From the NCBI RefSeq assembly GCF_020523795.1, contig NZ_JAJALI010000001.1, forward strand, positions 558,001-622,000: a DNA stretch of 64,000 nt. Reading direction: 5' to 3'. How positions within the stretch are numbered: the first letter of the stretch is position 1; each line of letters opens with the position of its first letter. A program made the translations under genes and the position numbers. The notes under the pieces are model-generated. The model saw only the letters and a list, made by a program, of their open reading frames with translations. It ran no database searches and was not told where the DNA came from. The stretch comes from Ancylobacter sp. Lp-2. Its GTDB lineage: Bacteria; Pseudomonadota; Alphaproteobacteria; Rhizobiales; Xanthobacteraceae. Positions 27,864-36,425 of this stretch are shown one piece after another.

Positions 27864-28697
27864 ATGGCATCGCTCGCCCGCCGTCGCACCACCGACTATG
27901 TCGTCAAGGCCATCTCCACCGGCTTCGCCGCGCTTTCGCTGGTGCTGCTCGCCTGGATCCTGTGGACGTTGCTGTCCCGCGGCCTGCCGGCCCTCGGCCC
28001 GCACGTCTTCACCAAGATCACCGCGCCCCCCGGCGCCGGTGGCGGCCTGCTCAACGCCATCGTCGGCTCGCTGATCCAGATCGGCGTCGCGCTGATCGTC
28101 GGCACGCCCATCGGCCTGATGTGCGGCACCTTCCTCGCCGAGAACGGTCGCGGCACCCAGGTCGCCAACGTCGTGCGCTTCGTCAACGACGTGCTGCTGT
28201 CGGCGCCGTCCATCCTGATCGGTCTGTTCGTCTACCAGCTGCTGGTGGTGCCGTTCGGCGGCTTCTCCGGCTGGGCCGGCTCGGCGGCGCTCGCCATCCT
28301 GGTCATCCCGGTGGTGGTGCGCACCACCGAGGACATGCTCAACCTGGTGCCGATCGGCCTGCGCGAGGCGGCCTTCGCGCTCGGCGCGCCGCAGTGGAAG
28401 GTGGTCACCTTCATCACCTGGCGCGCGGCCCGCGCCGGCATCGTCACCGGCATCCTCTTGGCGCTGGCCCGCGCCGCCGGCGAGACCGCGCCGCTGCTGT
28501 TCACCTCGCTCGGCAATAATGGCTGGTCGCTGAACATGTCGGCGCCCATGGCGTCGCTGCCGATCGCGATCTATCAATACGCCGCCAGCCCCTTCGAGGA
28601 CTGGGTCGCCCTCGCTTGGGCCGGCGCCCTGATCATCACCGTCGGGGTGCTGACCCTGAACGTCCTGTCCCGCCTGGCTCTGGCGAAGATGAAGTGA
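27864..28697 (+). CDS. pstA: Phosphate ABC transporter permease PstA
   Basis: Second channel subunit of the Pst transporter, 277 residues. Visible landmarks are [32 protein letters not shown], the EAA loop [20 protein letters not shown] and [22 protein letters not shown] 27864 follows the strong ribosome site GGGAGAGGAA; the reading frame is open upstream only as a shadow of pstC. It is followed eight bases later by pstB. Confidence 0.96.
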   Translation: MASLARRRTTDYVVKAISTGFAALSLVLLAWILWTLLSRGLPALGPHVFTKITAPPGAGGGLLNAIVGSLIQIGVALIVGTPIGLMCGTFLAENGRGTQVANVVRFVNDVLLSAPSILIGLFVYQLLVVPFGGFSGWAGSAALAILVIPVVVRTTEDMLNLVPIGLREAAFALGAPQWKVVTFITWRAARAGIVTGILLALARAAGETAPLLFTSLGNNGWSLNMSAPMASLPIAIYQYAASPFEDWVALAWAGALIITVGVLTLNVLSRLALAKMK

Positions 28698-28704
28698 GAC
28701 GGCC

Positions 28705-29526
28705 ATGAATTTTGCACCCGATACCTCGATCGACATCGCTTCCGCCGTCAATCGCGCCACCGCGCCGTCCGCCGAGCCCAAGCTCAAGGTGGAGAAGCTG
28801 AATTTCTACTACGGCGACAACCACGCGCTGAAGAACATCAACTTCACCATTCCCGAGAAGCGCGTCACCGCGATGATCGGGCCGTCGGGCTGCGGCAAGT
28901 CCACGCTGCTGCGCGTGTTCAACCGCATGTACCAGCTCTATCCGGGCCAGCGCGCGGAAGGGAAGATCCATTTCGACGGCGGCGACCTCCTGTCGAAGAA
29001 CCTGGACTCGACCGTAATCCGCTCGCGCATCGGCATGGTCTTCCAGAAGCCGACGCCGTTCCCGATGTCGATCTACGACAACATCGCCTTCGGCGTGAAG
29101 CTGCACGAGAGCCTCTCCAAGTCGCAGATGGACGAGCGGGTGGAATGGTGTCTGCGCAAGGCCGCCATCTGGGAGGAGACCAAGGACCGCCTGCACACCT
29201 CGGCGCTCGGTATGTCCGGCGGCCAGCAGCAGCGCCTGTGCATCGCCCGCACCATCGCGGTGCGGCCGGAAGTGATCCTGCTCGACGAGCCGACTTCGGC
29301 GCTCGACCCGATCTCGACCTCGAAGATCGAGGACCTGATCGACGAGCTGAAGCAGGAATTCACCATCGTCATCGTGACGCACAACATGCAGCAGGCCGCC
29401 CGCTGCGCCGACATCACCTCGTTCTTCTATCTCGGCGAGCTGATCGAGGTCGGACCGTCGAACGAGATCTTCACCAATCCGCGCGAGGCGCGCACCCGCG
29501 ACTACATCACCGGCCGCTTCGGCTGA
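28705..29526 (+). CDS. pstB: Phosphate ABC transporter ATP-binding protein
   Basis: ATPase of the Pst importer, 273 residues. Walker A is [19 protein letters not shown], the Q loop [19 protein letters not shown], the signature [16 protein letters not shown], Walker [14 protein letters not shown], and the H-loop [13 protein letters not shown]. The N-terminal 30 residues are a short leader before the ABC domain. It sits in the canonical order between pstA and phoU. Confidence 0.97.
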   Translation: MNFAPDTSIDIASAVNRATAPSAEPKLKVEKLNFYYGDNHALKNINFTIPEKRVTAMIGPSGCGKSTLLRVFNRMYQLYPGQRAEGKIHFDGGDLLSKNLDSTVIRSRIGMVFQKPTPFPMSIYDNIAFGVKLHESLSKSQMDERVEWCLRKAAIWEETKDRLHTSALGMSGGQQQRLCIARTIAVRPEVILLDEPTSALDPISTSKIEDLIDELKQEFTIVIVTHNMQQAARCADITSFFYLGELIEVGPSNEIFTNPREARTRDYITGRFG

Positions 29527-29552
29527 GTGGCGACGGGAAAAAGGATCGTCCG

Positions 29553-30269
29553 ATGCCCTCCGAACACATCGTCTCCTCGTTCGACACCGATCTCAAGGAG
29601 ATCAGCCGCCACGTGGTGGAGATGGGTGGCCAGGCCGAACAGCTGGTCGCCGATTCCGTGCAGGCGCTGATCAAGCGCGACGCCGAGCTCGCCCAGAAGG
29701 TGATCGTGCTCGACGGCCCGATCGACCTCCTGCAGCGCGAGATCGAGGAAAAGGCGATCCTCACAATCGCCCGCCGCCAGCCGCTGGCCGGCGACCTGCG
29801 CGAGATCGTCGCCGCGATGCGCATCGCCAACGACCTCGAGCGCATCGGCGACCTCGCCAAGAACACCGCCAAGCGCGTGCTCGCCCTCACCGGCGAGTTC
29901 CACCCGCAGAAGCTGGTGCGCGGCGTCGAGCACATGTCCAGCATGGTGCTCGAGCAGCTGAAGGAAGTGCTCGACGCCTATGCCGCCCGCGACGACGCCC
30001 GCGCCATCGAGGTGTGGAAGCGCGACGGCGAGATCGACGTGCTCTACACCTCGCTGTTCCGCGAGCTCCTCACCTACATGATGGAAGACCCGCGCAACAT
30101 CTCGCTGTGCACGCACCTGCTGTTCTGCGCCAAGAATATCGAGCGCATCGGCGACCACGCCACCAACGTCGCCGAGACGGTGCACTACCTGGCCACCGGC
30201 CAGCTGCTGACCGACGAGCGGCCGAAGCAGGACACCACCAGCCTTACCTCGGTTCCGTTCCCGTCCTGA
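29553..30269 (+). CDS. phoU: Phosphate signalling protein PhoU
   Basis: Peripheral regulator linking Pst transport to PhoR and suppressing the Pho response when phosphate is plentiful. The 238-residue protein consists of two three-helix PhoU repeats. The metal-site motifs are RIANDLERIGDLAKN in the first and NIERIGDHATNVAETV in the second. ATG 29553 follows AAGGAT. It is in the standard position between pstB and phoB. Confidence 0.96.
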   Translation: MPSEHIVSSFDTDLKEISRHVVEMGGQAEQLVADSVQALIKRDAELAQKVIVLDGPIDLLQREIEEKAILTIARRQPLAGDLREIVAAMRIANDLERIGDLAKNTAKRVLALTGEFHPQKLVRGVEHMSSMVLEQLKEVLDAYAARDDARAIEVWKRDGEIDVLYTSLFRELLTYMMEDPRNISLCTHLLFCAKNIERIGDHATNVAETVHYLATGQLLTDERPKQDTTSLTSVPFPS

Positions 30270-30301
30270 GGCGGGGAGGGATCTTTCTCACGGGATAAGC
30301 G

Positions 30302-31003
30302 ATGCCGACCAACATTCTCATCGTCGAGGACGAGGAGCCGCTCACCCTGCTGCTGCGCTACAATCTCGAGGCCGAGGGTTATTCGGTCGAGAGCGTGGCG
30401 CGCGGCGACGAGGCCGAGACGCGGCTGCGCGAGAAGGTGCCGGATCTGGTCCTGCTGGACTGGATGCTGCCGGGCCTGTCCGGCATCGAGCTGTGCCGGC
30501 GCCTGCGCGCCCGGCCGGAAACCGAGCGCATGCCGATCCTCATGCTCACCGCCCGCGGTGAGGAGACCGAGCGCGTGCGCGGCCTCGCCACCGGCGCCGA
30601 CGACTATGTGGTGAAGCCGTTCTCGGTGCCGGAGCTGGTGGCGCGGGTACGGGCGCTGCTGCGCCGGGCCAAGCCCGACCACATCTCGACGCTGCTGCGC
30701 GCCGGCGACATCGAACTCGACCGCGAGACCAAGCGGGTGCACCGCTCCGGCCGCGAGCTGCATCTCGGCCCCACCGAGTTCCGGCTGCTGGAGTTCCTCA
30801 TGCAGTCGCCGGGCCGGGTCTATTCGCGCGAGCAACTGCTCGACGGCGTCTGGGGCCAGGACGTCTATATCGACGAGCGCACCGTCGACGTGCATGTCGG
30901 CCGGTTGCGCAAGGCGCTGAACCGCCCGCGCCAGCCCGACCCGATCCGCACCGTGCGCGGCTCGGGCTATTCCTTCAACGAGATGTTCGCCCGCGCCCAT
31001 TGA
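30302..31003 (+). CDS. phoB: Phosphate regulon response regulator PhoB
   Basis: OmpR-family response regulator of 233 residues. The receiver has the acidic pair VEDEEP, the phosphoacceptor Asp in LVLLDWMLPG, and the Thr/Lys switch residues in MLTAR and YVVKPFS. The C-terminal winged helix contains LGPTEFRLLEFLMQSPGRVYSREQLLDGVWG and RTVDVHVGRLRKAL. It would bind the Pho box at 25481-25509. It closes the phosphate block. Confidence 0.97.
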   Translation: MPTNILIVEDEEPLTLLLRYNLEAEGYSVESVARGDEAETRLREKVPDLVLLDWMLPGLSGIELCRRLRARPETERMPILMLTARGEETERVRGLATGADDYVVKPFSVPELVARVRALLRRAKPDHISTLLRAGDIELDRETKRVHRSGRELHLGPTEFRLLEFLMQSPGRVYSREQLLDGVWGQDVYIDERTVDVHVGRLRKALNRPRQPDPIRTVRGSGYSFNEMFARAH

Positions 31004-31076
31004 GGCGCGGTGCCGATGCGGCGAGCGGTGCCGCCGGCCCACGGGTCGGCGGAAGACTGCCCGGCGGAGCGTCGCC

Positions 31077-32201
31077 TCACGGCTTGGGGAAGGCCAGCGG
31101 CAGCGGGGTCGGCATCGGCTTCAGCGGCGCGACGGCCAGCGCCTTGGCGTCGAGGTCGAAGCTCGTCAGGTCGATAGCGCGCAGCACCTGATCGTCATAG
31201 GTCTTCACATAATAGCGCCGGTTCTTCAGGTCGGCGACCGACGACCACTGGGTGTATTCCAGATCGGCGGTGCTGCCGCCGCCGGGCTGGATGAAGCCGA
31301 CCGGGATGTCGAAATTGTTGAGGATGTGCTCGGCGAGGCGCACGCTCGGCTCGCCGCTGGGCAGCTTCTGCGCCGACATCGCATAGCCGAGCGCACGGAC
31401 GAAGCGCGAGGGCGGCGTCGGGTCGCCGGGAATGCCGAGCAGGCCGGAGCCCTGGCCGAATGAGGAAATGGTCTGGCCGGCCACCTTGATGTCTGGCGCG
31501 TTGACCGGCGAGATCTTCACATAGTTCTTGAGATTGGTCAGGTGCCAGCTGAATTCGGGCGCGTTGGTCATCACCCCCAGCGGGTTGTCGTAGACCTTCA
31601 GCTCGCCACCCACCGGCTCGATCACCAGCGAGGCGCCGCCGGCGTCGTGCAGCGCGTAGTGGAAGGGCGGGGTGATGCCCATTTGCGGCTGGGCGACGTC
31701 AACGATGGCGATGCCGGCGAGCGCCGCCTTCACCTCGGCCACGGTGGCGAAATTGGTCAGCGCCCAGGTCAGGAAGTCCCACGGCGCCATGGCGCTCTTG
31801 GGGTCCGCCTTGGCCGGGTCGGCATAGCCAGCATAGTCGGGGAAATACAGGATTCCGCCGGCGAGGCCCTTCTCGTTCATGCCGTCGGTCAGCACCGGCA
31901 GGCCGAAGGCGTTCATGCCGACGGCGGCATAGGTCGAGGTCCAGGCGAGGCCGGGCTTGCCGCCGGGGCCGGTGCCGGCCAGCGCGAAGTGGCGGGGTAT
32001 CACCATCACGTCGGAGGCGAGCTTGAAGCCGAATTCCATGGTGCGGCCATAGACATAGGCGCCGTCGGAAGTGCCCAGCAGGAAGCTGGTGCAGGCCTGC
32101 GCCGGCGCGCCGAGGGCGAGGCTCAGCGCCATGGCGAGGGAGACGCCGAGGCGGGCGCCGCGTCCCGCAAGCGTCCGGCGTTTCGATTTTGCCTCGAACA
32201 T
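31077..32201 (-). CDS. Choloylglycine hydrolase / penicillin V acylase family protein
   Basis: Secreted N-terminal-nucleophile hydrolase of 374 residues. A basic N-terminus and hydrophobic stretch (LGVSLAMALSLALGAPAQA) form a signal peptide ending exactly before Cys37, the predicted catalytic nucleophile (CTSFLLGTSDGAYVYGRTMEF, with the conserved Arg). Other family features are TDGMNEKGLAGG, VMTNAPEFSWHLTNL and WSSVADLKNRRYYVKTYDD. It should hydrolyse linear amides such as conjugated bile acids, penicillin V or acyl-homoserine lactones, but specificity is unknown. It is convergent with phoB and diverges from the nitrile hydratase operon. Confidence 0.9.
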   Translation of the reverse strand: MFEAKSKRRTLAGRGARLGVSLAMALSLALGAPAQACTSFLLGTSDGAYVYGRTMEFGFKLASDVMVIPRHFALAGTGPGGKPGLAWTSTYAAVGMNAFGLPVLTDGMNEKGLAGGILYFPDYAGYADPAKADPKSAMAPWDFLTWALTNFATVAEVKAALAGIAIVDVAQPQMGITPPFHYALHDAGGASLVIEPVGGELKVYDNPLGVMTNAPEFSWHLTNLKNYVKISPVNAPDIKVAGQTISSFGQGSGLLGIPGDPTPPSRFVRALGYAMSAQKLPSGEPSVRLAEHILNNFDIPVGFIQPGGGSTADLEYTQWSSVADLKNRRYYVKTYDDQVLRAIDLTSFDLDAKALAVAPLKPMPTPLPLAFPKP

Positions 32202-32263
32202 GGTGCGAATCCCTCTCTATTTCGAAGGGCACAGCGTAAGGCAGATCCGGCTGGCGGCAAGGG

Positions 32264-32301
32264 TACCCAGGGTGGCAACGGGATACCCAGGGCGGCAAGG
32301 C
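32264..32301. repeat. 20-bp-period direct repeat in the gap before the nitrile hydratase genes
   Basis: TACCCAGGGTGGCAACGG (32264-32281) recurs as TACCCAGGGCGGCAAGGC at 32284-32301, and the preceding GGCGGCAAGGG is a partial third unit. It lies in the 279-bp divergent gap between the choloylglycine hydrolase and nitrile hydratase genes, nearer the former. Its role is unknown. Confidence 0.6.
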
Positions 32302-32480
32302 GCCGGGGACCGTCAATCGGGACGCTGCACGCGCCGCTGCGCCCGCTCGTCCGCCTGCTTTTTCACCATGCCGTTTTTCTACTCCTGCGTCGTCGACACG
32401 CGCCGGGCGTGTCCGCATAATGCAGACTTCCCGGCGATTTCAGGCTGGCGATTTCAGGCTCTTGGGCGGACCGCATCGGC

Positions 32481-33194
32481 ATGGCAGGGCAGCACGACGA
32501 CCACGATCATGGCGATCATTCGCATAACGATCACGCGCATGACGGTCATGATCACGATCATTTCCACCGCATCCACTCGCAGGAAGCCGATGCGCTGCTG
32601 ATGTCGATCGCCGACATCGAGATCAGCGCCCGCGTCAAGGCGCTGGAGGAGCTGCTCACCCAGAAGGGGCTGATCGATCCGTCGGCGCTCGACGCGGTGG
32701 TGGATCTCTACGAGAACCAGATCGGCCCGAAGAACGGCGCCAGGGTGATCGCCCGCGCCTGGGCCGATCCCGCCTACAAGGCGTGGTTGCTCGCCGATCC
32801 CAACGCCGCCATCGCCGATCTCGGCTTCGCCGGCGCGCAGGGCGAGAACATGGTGGCATTGGAAAACACGGCGGATGTGCACAACGTCGTCGTCTGCACC
32901 CTGTGCTCCTGCTACCCGTGGCCGGTGCTCGGCCTGCCGCCGGTCTGGTACAAGAGCATGCCCTACCGCACCCGCATCGTGCGCGACCCGCGCTCAGTGC
33001 TGGCGGAATTCGGCACCGTGCTGCCGGCCACCACCGAGATCCGCGTCTGGGACAGCAATTCCGAGGTCCGCTACCTCGTCGTGCCGCGCCGCCCGGAGGG
33101 CACCGAGGGTCTCGACGAGGCGGCGCTCGCCGCCCTCGTTTCCCGCGACAGCATGATCGGCGTCACCGAAGCCCTGAGCCCGGAGCCGGCCTGA
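32481..33194 (+). CDS. Cobalt-type nitrile hydratase alpha (or thiocyanate hydrolase gamma-like) subunit
   Basis: Metal-bearing subunit of a nitrile-hydratase-family enzyme, 237 residues. The claw motif CTLCSC lies at residues 139-144; Thr in the second position is typical of the cobalt (rather than iron) class, in which two cysteines become oxidised. The following [23 protein letters not shown] and REYLV-type strands match the family. Residues 1-34 are extraordinary: twelve histidines with many aspartates ([20 protein letters not shown]). This looks like a metal-binding tail added to the normal subunit. The gene overlaps the next by one base. Nitrile hydratase versus thiocyanate hydrolase cannot be settled from sequence alone. 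Confidence 0.92.
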   Translation: MAGQHDDHDHGDHSHNDHAHDGHDHDHFHRIHSQEADALLMSIADIEISARVKALEELLTQKGLIDPSALDAVVDLYENQIGPKNGARVIARAWADPAYKAWLLADPNAAIADLGFAGAQGENMVALENTADVHNVVVCTLCSCYPWPVLGLPPVWYKSMPYRTRIVRDPRSVLAEFGTVLPATTEIRVWDSNSEVRYLVVPRRPEGTEGLDEAALAALVSRDSMIGVTEALSPEPA

Positions 33195-33532
33195 TGAACT
33201 CGGTTCATGATTGCGGCGGCTTCGACGGCTTCGGCCGGGTGGTACCGGAGGGCTATGACGGAAGCGAGCCGGTGTTCAAGCACGAGTGGGAGCGGCGCAT
33301 GTGCGCGCTGTTCATGGTCACCATCGGCGCGCATTACTCCGACGACGAGTTCCGCCAGTCGCGCGAGCGGCTGGAACCGGTGACGTACCTCACCCGCCCC
33401 TATTACGAGCAATGGTGGTTCGCGGTGGCGCGGCTGATGATGGAGAAGGGGCTGATGACCCCCGAGGAATTCGGCCGCCATCTCGCCGCCGGGCCTACGC
33501 CGTCCGCCGACATTCTCGCCGGAGACGCCTGA
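33194..33532 (+). CDS. Nitrile hydratase beta subunit, N-terminal half encoded separately
   Basis: A 112-residue protein matching only the N-terminal helical half of a normal nitrile hydratase beta subunit: [16 protein letters not shown] start, then FKHEWERRMCALFMV, YLTRPYYEQWWFAVARLM and GLMTPEEFGRHLAAG. It stops where the beta linker would begin, and the C-terminal half is the next gene. ATG 33194 overlaps the alpha stop (TGATG) and its own stop overlaps the next ATG. This split is known in thiocyanate hydrolase and in three-subunit nitrile hydratases such as ToyJKL, so it need not be a broken gene. Confidence 0.9.
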   Translation: MNSVHDCGGFDGFGRVVPEGYDGSEPVFKHEWERRMCALFMVTIGAHYSDDEFRQSRERLEPVTYLTRPYYEQWWFAVARLMMEKGLMTPEEFGRHLAAGPTPSADILAGDA

Positions 33533-33897
33533 TGCTCAGCGCCGCCGACATTCTCGACATTCTCGCCACCGGCGCCACCACCCGGATCGAGGATCCCGCC
33601 CGCGCCCCGGCCTTCGCGCCCGGCGATGAGGTCGTCACCCGCACCCTCAGCCCGCTCACCCATACGCGGCTGCCGCGCTACTGCCGCGGCAAGCGCGGCG
33701 TGGTGGTGAAGGTGCACGGCCTCTACGCGCTGCCGGATGTGCGCGCCATCGGCGATGAGGAAACGCGCGAATATTGCTACGCCGTGCGCTTCGACATGCG
33801 CGAGCTCTGGGGCCCGCAGGGCGCGGCGACCGACAGCCTCACCATCGACCTGTGGGACAGCTATCTGCTGCCCGCCCCGGCGGAGGCGACGCCGTGA
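33532..33897 (+). CDS. Nitrile hydratase beta subunit, C-terminal half encoded separately
   Basis: A 121-residue SH3-like barrel corresponding to the C-terminal half of nitrile hydratase beta. The core is FAPGDEVVTRTLSPLTHTRLPRYCRGKRG (conserved THTRxPxYxRG region that packs on the metal site), followed by VVVKVHGLYALPD, YAVRFDMRELWG and LTIDLWDSYLLPA. ATG 33532 overlaps the previous stop. Because both halves have intact starts, ribosome coupling and conserved ends, they look like true separate subunits. Confidence 0.9.
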   Translation: MLSAADILDILATGATTRIEDPARAPAFAPGDEVVTRTLSPLTHTRLPRYCRGKRGVVVKVHGLYALPDVRAIGDEETREYCYAVRFDMRELWGPQGAATDSLTIDLWDSYLLPAPAEATP

Positions 33898-34232
33898 CCG
33901 GCCCGCTGCTGCCCGATCTCGACCGGCCGAAGGCCTTCGCCGCGCCGTGGGAGGCGCAGGCCTTCGCGCTGGTGGTGAAGCTGCACGAGCGCGGCCTGTT
34001 CGAATGGCCGGAATTCGCCGCCCGGCTCAGCGCCGAGATCCACGCCCATCCGGACCAGCCCTATTATGTCTGCTGGCACGAGGCGGCAGTGGAATTGCTG
34101 GTCGACAAGGGGCTGGTGGAAGCCGGCGCCTTTCTCGACCAGGCGCGGGCGGTGGTGCGGTTCCGCGCCTCCGACCATCACCATGTCGCCCGCCTGACTC
34201 CCATCGCCGTCGACCCCGCGCGGGCCGGCTGA
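33894..34232 (+). CDS. Nitrile hydratase accessory (activator) protein
   Basis: A 112-residue protein of the nitrile hydratase accessory family, itself related to the beta N-terminal half. Typical segments are FAAPWEAQAFALVVKLHERGLFEWPEFAARL and YYVCWHEAAVELLVDKGLV. Such proteins aid cobalt incorporation or cysteine oxidation of the alpha subunit. The start is GTG 33894, overlapping the upstream stop as GTGA. It is last in the four-gene run. No amidase or cobalt transporter gene is seen within the window. Confidence 0.88.
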   Translation: MTGPLLPDLDRPKAFAAPWEAQAFALVVKLHERGLFEWPEFAARLSAEIHAHPDQPYYVCWHEAAVELLVDKGLVEAGAFLDQARAVVRFRASDHHHVARLTPIAVDPARAG

Positions 34233-34292
34233 ACGGGCGTGGAGGATCTGCGGGCGCGCGCCGCCAGCGCACGCCGCTCCCGCTCCCCGCAC

Positions 34293-34376
34293 GAACCCGG
34301 CTGCTGCCGAGTTCGTCCCCCAGTAAGGTCACCATCGGAGACATCCGATGGTGACGGAGAGGGTTGGGGTGAGGGG
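34293..34376. repeat. Dispersed hairpin repeat, copy A
   Basis: A near-palindrome (34293-34314, beginning GAACCCGGCTGCTGCC) is followed after 12 nt by a 12-bp perfect stem with 4-nt loop (GTCACCATCGGA 34328-34339, complement 34344-34355) and then GGAGAGGGTTGGGGTGAGGG. The same three-part unit occurs at 50668-50752. It lies between the nitrile hydratase accessory gene and the SDR gene; the rest of this 273-bp gap holds nothing that I can name. Confidence 0.85.
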
Positions 34377-34505
34377 GCCGGCGCTTCCCATCGGGTCACG
34401 CCGCCGCACCGCGCGAAGACCTGCGCTGCCTGAACTGGCGCCCCCCCGGCTGCTCCTCGCCGTTCCAACGCCGCGACGGCCGAACGTGCCAGCCCCGTCG
34501 CCCCC

Positions 34506-35270
34506 TCAGGTCCGGGTGATCGACAGCCCGCCATCCACCAGATGCGCGGTGCCGGTGACGAAGGACGCGTCGTCCGAGGCGAGATAGAGCGCGGCGCGCG
34601 CCAGCTCCTCCGGCTGGCCGGCCCGCTTCAGCGCGTGCAGGCCGTTGATGAAGCCCTGCGCCTCGGCCGTGTTGTTGGCCTCGCGATACATCTCGGTCTC
34701 CACTGCGCCGGGCAGCAGCGCGTTCACCCTTATGCCCTGCGGGCCATATTCCGCCGCCAGCGCCTGGGTGAGGCCGATCAGCCCGGATTTCGAGGCGGCA
34801 TAGGCCGCCATCTGCGGAAACGCCGTCGTGTAGCCGACGAAGGTCGAGGTGAAGATCACCGAGCCGCTGCCGGTCTTCGCCATTTCGCCGATCTGGTGCT
34901 TGGCGCCGAGGAAGGCGCCGGTGAGGTTCACCGCCAGCGCCTGGTTCCAGCCGTCGAGGGACACGCCGGTGCTCGGGCCCTTCTCGCCCAGCGTGCCGGC
35001 ATTGTTGAAGGCGATGTCGAGCCGGCCGAACCGCTCGACCGCCAGCGCCACCAGCGCGCGGGCATAGTCCTCGGCACTCACGTCGCCGGCCAGCGCCACC
35101 GCCTCGCCGCCGGCGGCGGTGATCTCCGCCACCAGCGCGTCGAGCTCGGCCTGCCGGCGGGCGCCCACCACCAGTTTCGCGCCCTCGCGGGCGAACAGCG
35201 TCGCCGTCGCCCGGCCGATGCCGGAGCTGGCGCCGGTGATCAGCGCCACCTTGTCCTGAAGACGTCCCAT
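34506..35270 (-). CDS. SDR family oxidoreductase
   Basis: Classical short-chain dehydrogenase/reductase of 254 residues. Cofactor motif ALITGASSGIGRAT is near the N-terminus, NNAG lies in IAFNNAGTLG, the catalytic Ser falls in VIFTSTFVGY, and Tyr/Lys in YAASKSG. The end LASDDASFVTGTAHLVDGG is typical. The Arg after beta-2 (VVGARRQ) favours NADP(H). ATG 35270 is preceded by AGGAG. It diverges from a LysR regulator, the standard arrangement for a regulator and its target. Confidence 0.93.
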   Translation of the reverse strand: MGRLQDKVALITGASSGIGRATATLFAREGAKLVVGARRQAELDALVAEITAAGGEAVALAGDVSAEDYARALVALAVERFGRLDIAFNNAGTLGEKGPSTGVSLDGWNQALAVNLTGAFLGAKHQIGEMAKTGSGSVIFTSTFVGYTTAFPQMAAYAASKSGLIGLTQALAAEYGPQGIRVNALLPGAVETEMYREANNTAEAQGFINGLHALKRAGQPEELARAALYLASDDASFVTGTAHLVDGGLSITRT

Positions 35271-35357
35271 CGAAATTCTCCTGAGGTTGCGAGCCGCCGC
35301 CGCGCGGCCGGCCCGCCGGTTGTCATCGTGTCGGCAGGGAGTATGGCGATGCCGGTG

Positions 35358-35408
35358 CGTTCGGATTAGTCTGCGAAAAATGGAATTGATGTCCGGGAAA
35401 TCCGAACG
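35358..35408. promoter_or_regulatory. Inverted repeat at the LysR/SDR divergent promoter
   Basis: CGTTCGGATT (35358-35367) and AATCCGAACG (35399-35408) form an exact 10-bp inverted repeat separated by 31 bp. The second arm touches the LysR ATG. The arms are about four helical turns apart, which suits a regulator bound to two sites; autoregulation of the LysR gene is the simplest reading. Confidence 0.55.
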
Positions 35409-36305
35409 ATGAAGCTCGACGGCATCGCCGCCTTCGTCGCCATCGCCGAGGCGGGCTCGATCAGTGAGGCGGCCCGCCGGCTGAGGCTGTCGAAATCGGT
35501 GGTCAGCGACCGGCTGAAGGAGTTGGAGCAGCGGCTCGGCGCCAGCCTGATCCACCGCTCCACCCGCAAGCTGTCGCTCACCGAGGACGGCCTCGCCTTT
35601 CTGGAACGTGCCTCGGGGGCGCTGCACGAGCTGGAATCCGCCGCCGCCGCCTTGGCCGAGCGGCGCGGTGCGCTGGCCGGTCCGCTGCGGCTCTCCGCAC
35701 CGGTCACCTTCAGCCGGCTGCATCTCGGTCCGGCGCTCTACCCCTTCCTCGCCCGGCATCCGCGCATCGAGCTGACCCTCGATCTCGACGATCGCCGTAT
35801 CGACGCCCATTCGGAAGGCTATGACGGCGTGGTGCGGCACGGGCCGCTGCATGACAGCCGGCTGGTCGCCTGGCGGCTCGCCCGCAGCCGGCGGGTGCTG
35901 GTGGCCTCGCCGGATTATCTCGCCCGCCACGGCACGCCGTGCAGCCTCGCCGAGCTGGAGGCACATCGCGGCATCTTCTACACCGGCCGCGGCATCGCCG
36001 ACTGGCGCTTCCTCACCGAGGACGGAACGGTGCATCTGCGCGCGCCGGCGGCGCTGCGGGTGAACAATGGCGAGTTGATGCGCGACGCCGCGCTTGCCGG
36101 GCTCGGCATCGCCTTGCTGCCACTGTTCATCTCCGGGCCGCTGCTGAAAGACGGCACGCTGGTGGCGGTCGAGGTCGGCGCGGTGACCGAGCCGGAATTC
36201 ATCTATGTCGCCCACCCGGAGGGACGTCACCCCCCGGCCAAGCTGCGGGCGCTGGCCGACTGGCTGCGGCAGGCCTTCGGCGACCCGCCCTATTGGGAGC
36301 CGTGA
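35409..36305 (+). CDS. LysR family transcriptional regulator
   Basis: A 298-residue LysR-type regulator. The N-terminal winged helix-turn-helix is complete (FVAIAEAGSISEAARRLRLSKSVVSDRLKELEQRLGASLIHRSTRKLSLTEDG). The effector domain follows, with LRLSAPVTFSRLHLGPAL and GIALLPLFISGPLL, most like the CrgA subgroup. It is divergently oriented to the SDR gene, its likely target. The inducer is unknown. Confidence 0.92.
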   Translation: MKLDGIAAFVAIAEAGSISEAARRLRLSKSVVSDRLKELEQRLGASLIHRSTRKLSLTEDGLAFLERASGALHELESAAAALAERRGALAGPLRLSAPVTFSRLHLGPALYPFLARHPRIELTLDLDDRRIDAHSEGYDGVVRHGPLHDSRLVAWRLARSRRVLVASPDYLARHGTPCSLAELEAHRGIFYTGRGIADWRFLTEDGTVHLRAPAALRVNNGELMRDAALAGLGIALLPLFISGPLLKDGTLVAVEVGAVTEPEFIYVAHPEGRHPPAKLRALADWLRQAFGDPPYWEP

Positions 36306-36425
36306 GCCAAGCCTCCACCAAGCCCCCGCTGCGCTTCCGTTACCCCCGGATTGACTTTTCTGCCGTTGCGTCACACCTGTCCGCCCACAACACGGCAAAA
36401 ACCAAGGCTGTCCGGGGGGAACGCC

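Noticed and set aside
33194-33897. Nitrile hydratase beta as a gene broken by a frameshift or stop
   Set aside because: Each half has its own ATG overlapping the preceding stop, a natural end and intact conserved core, as in known split-subunit relatives.
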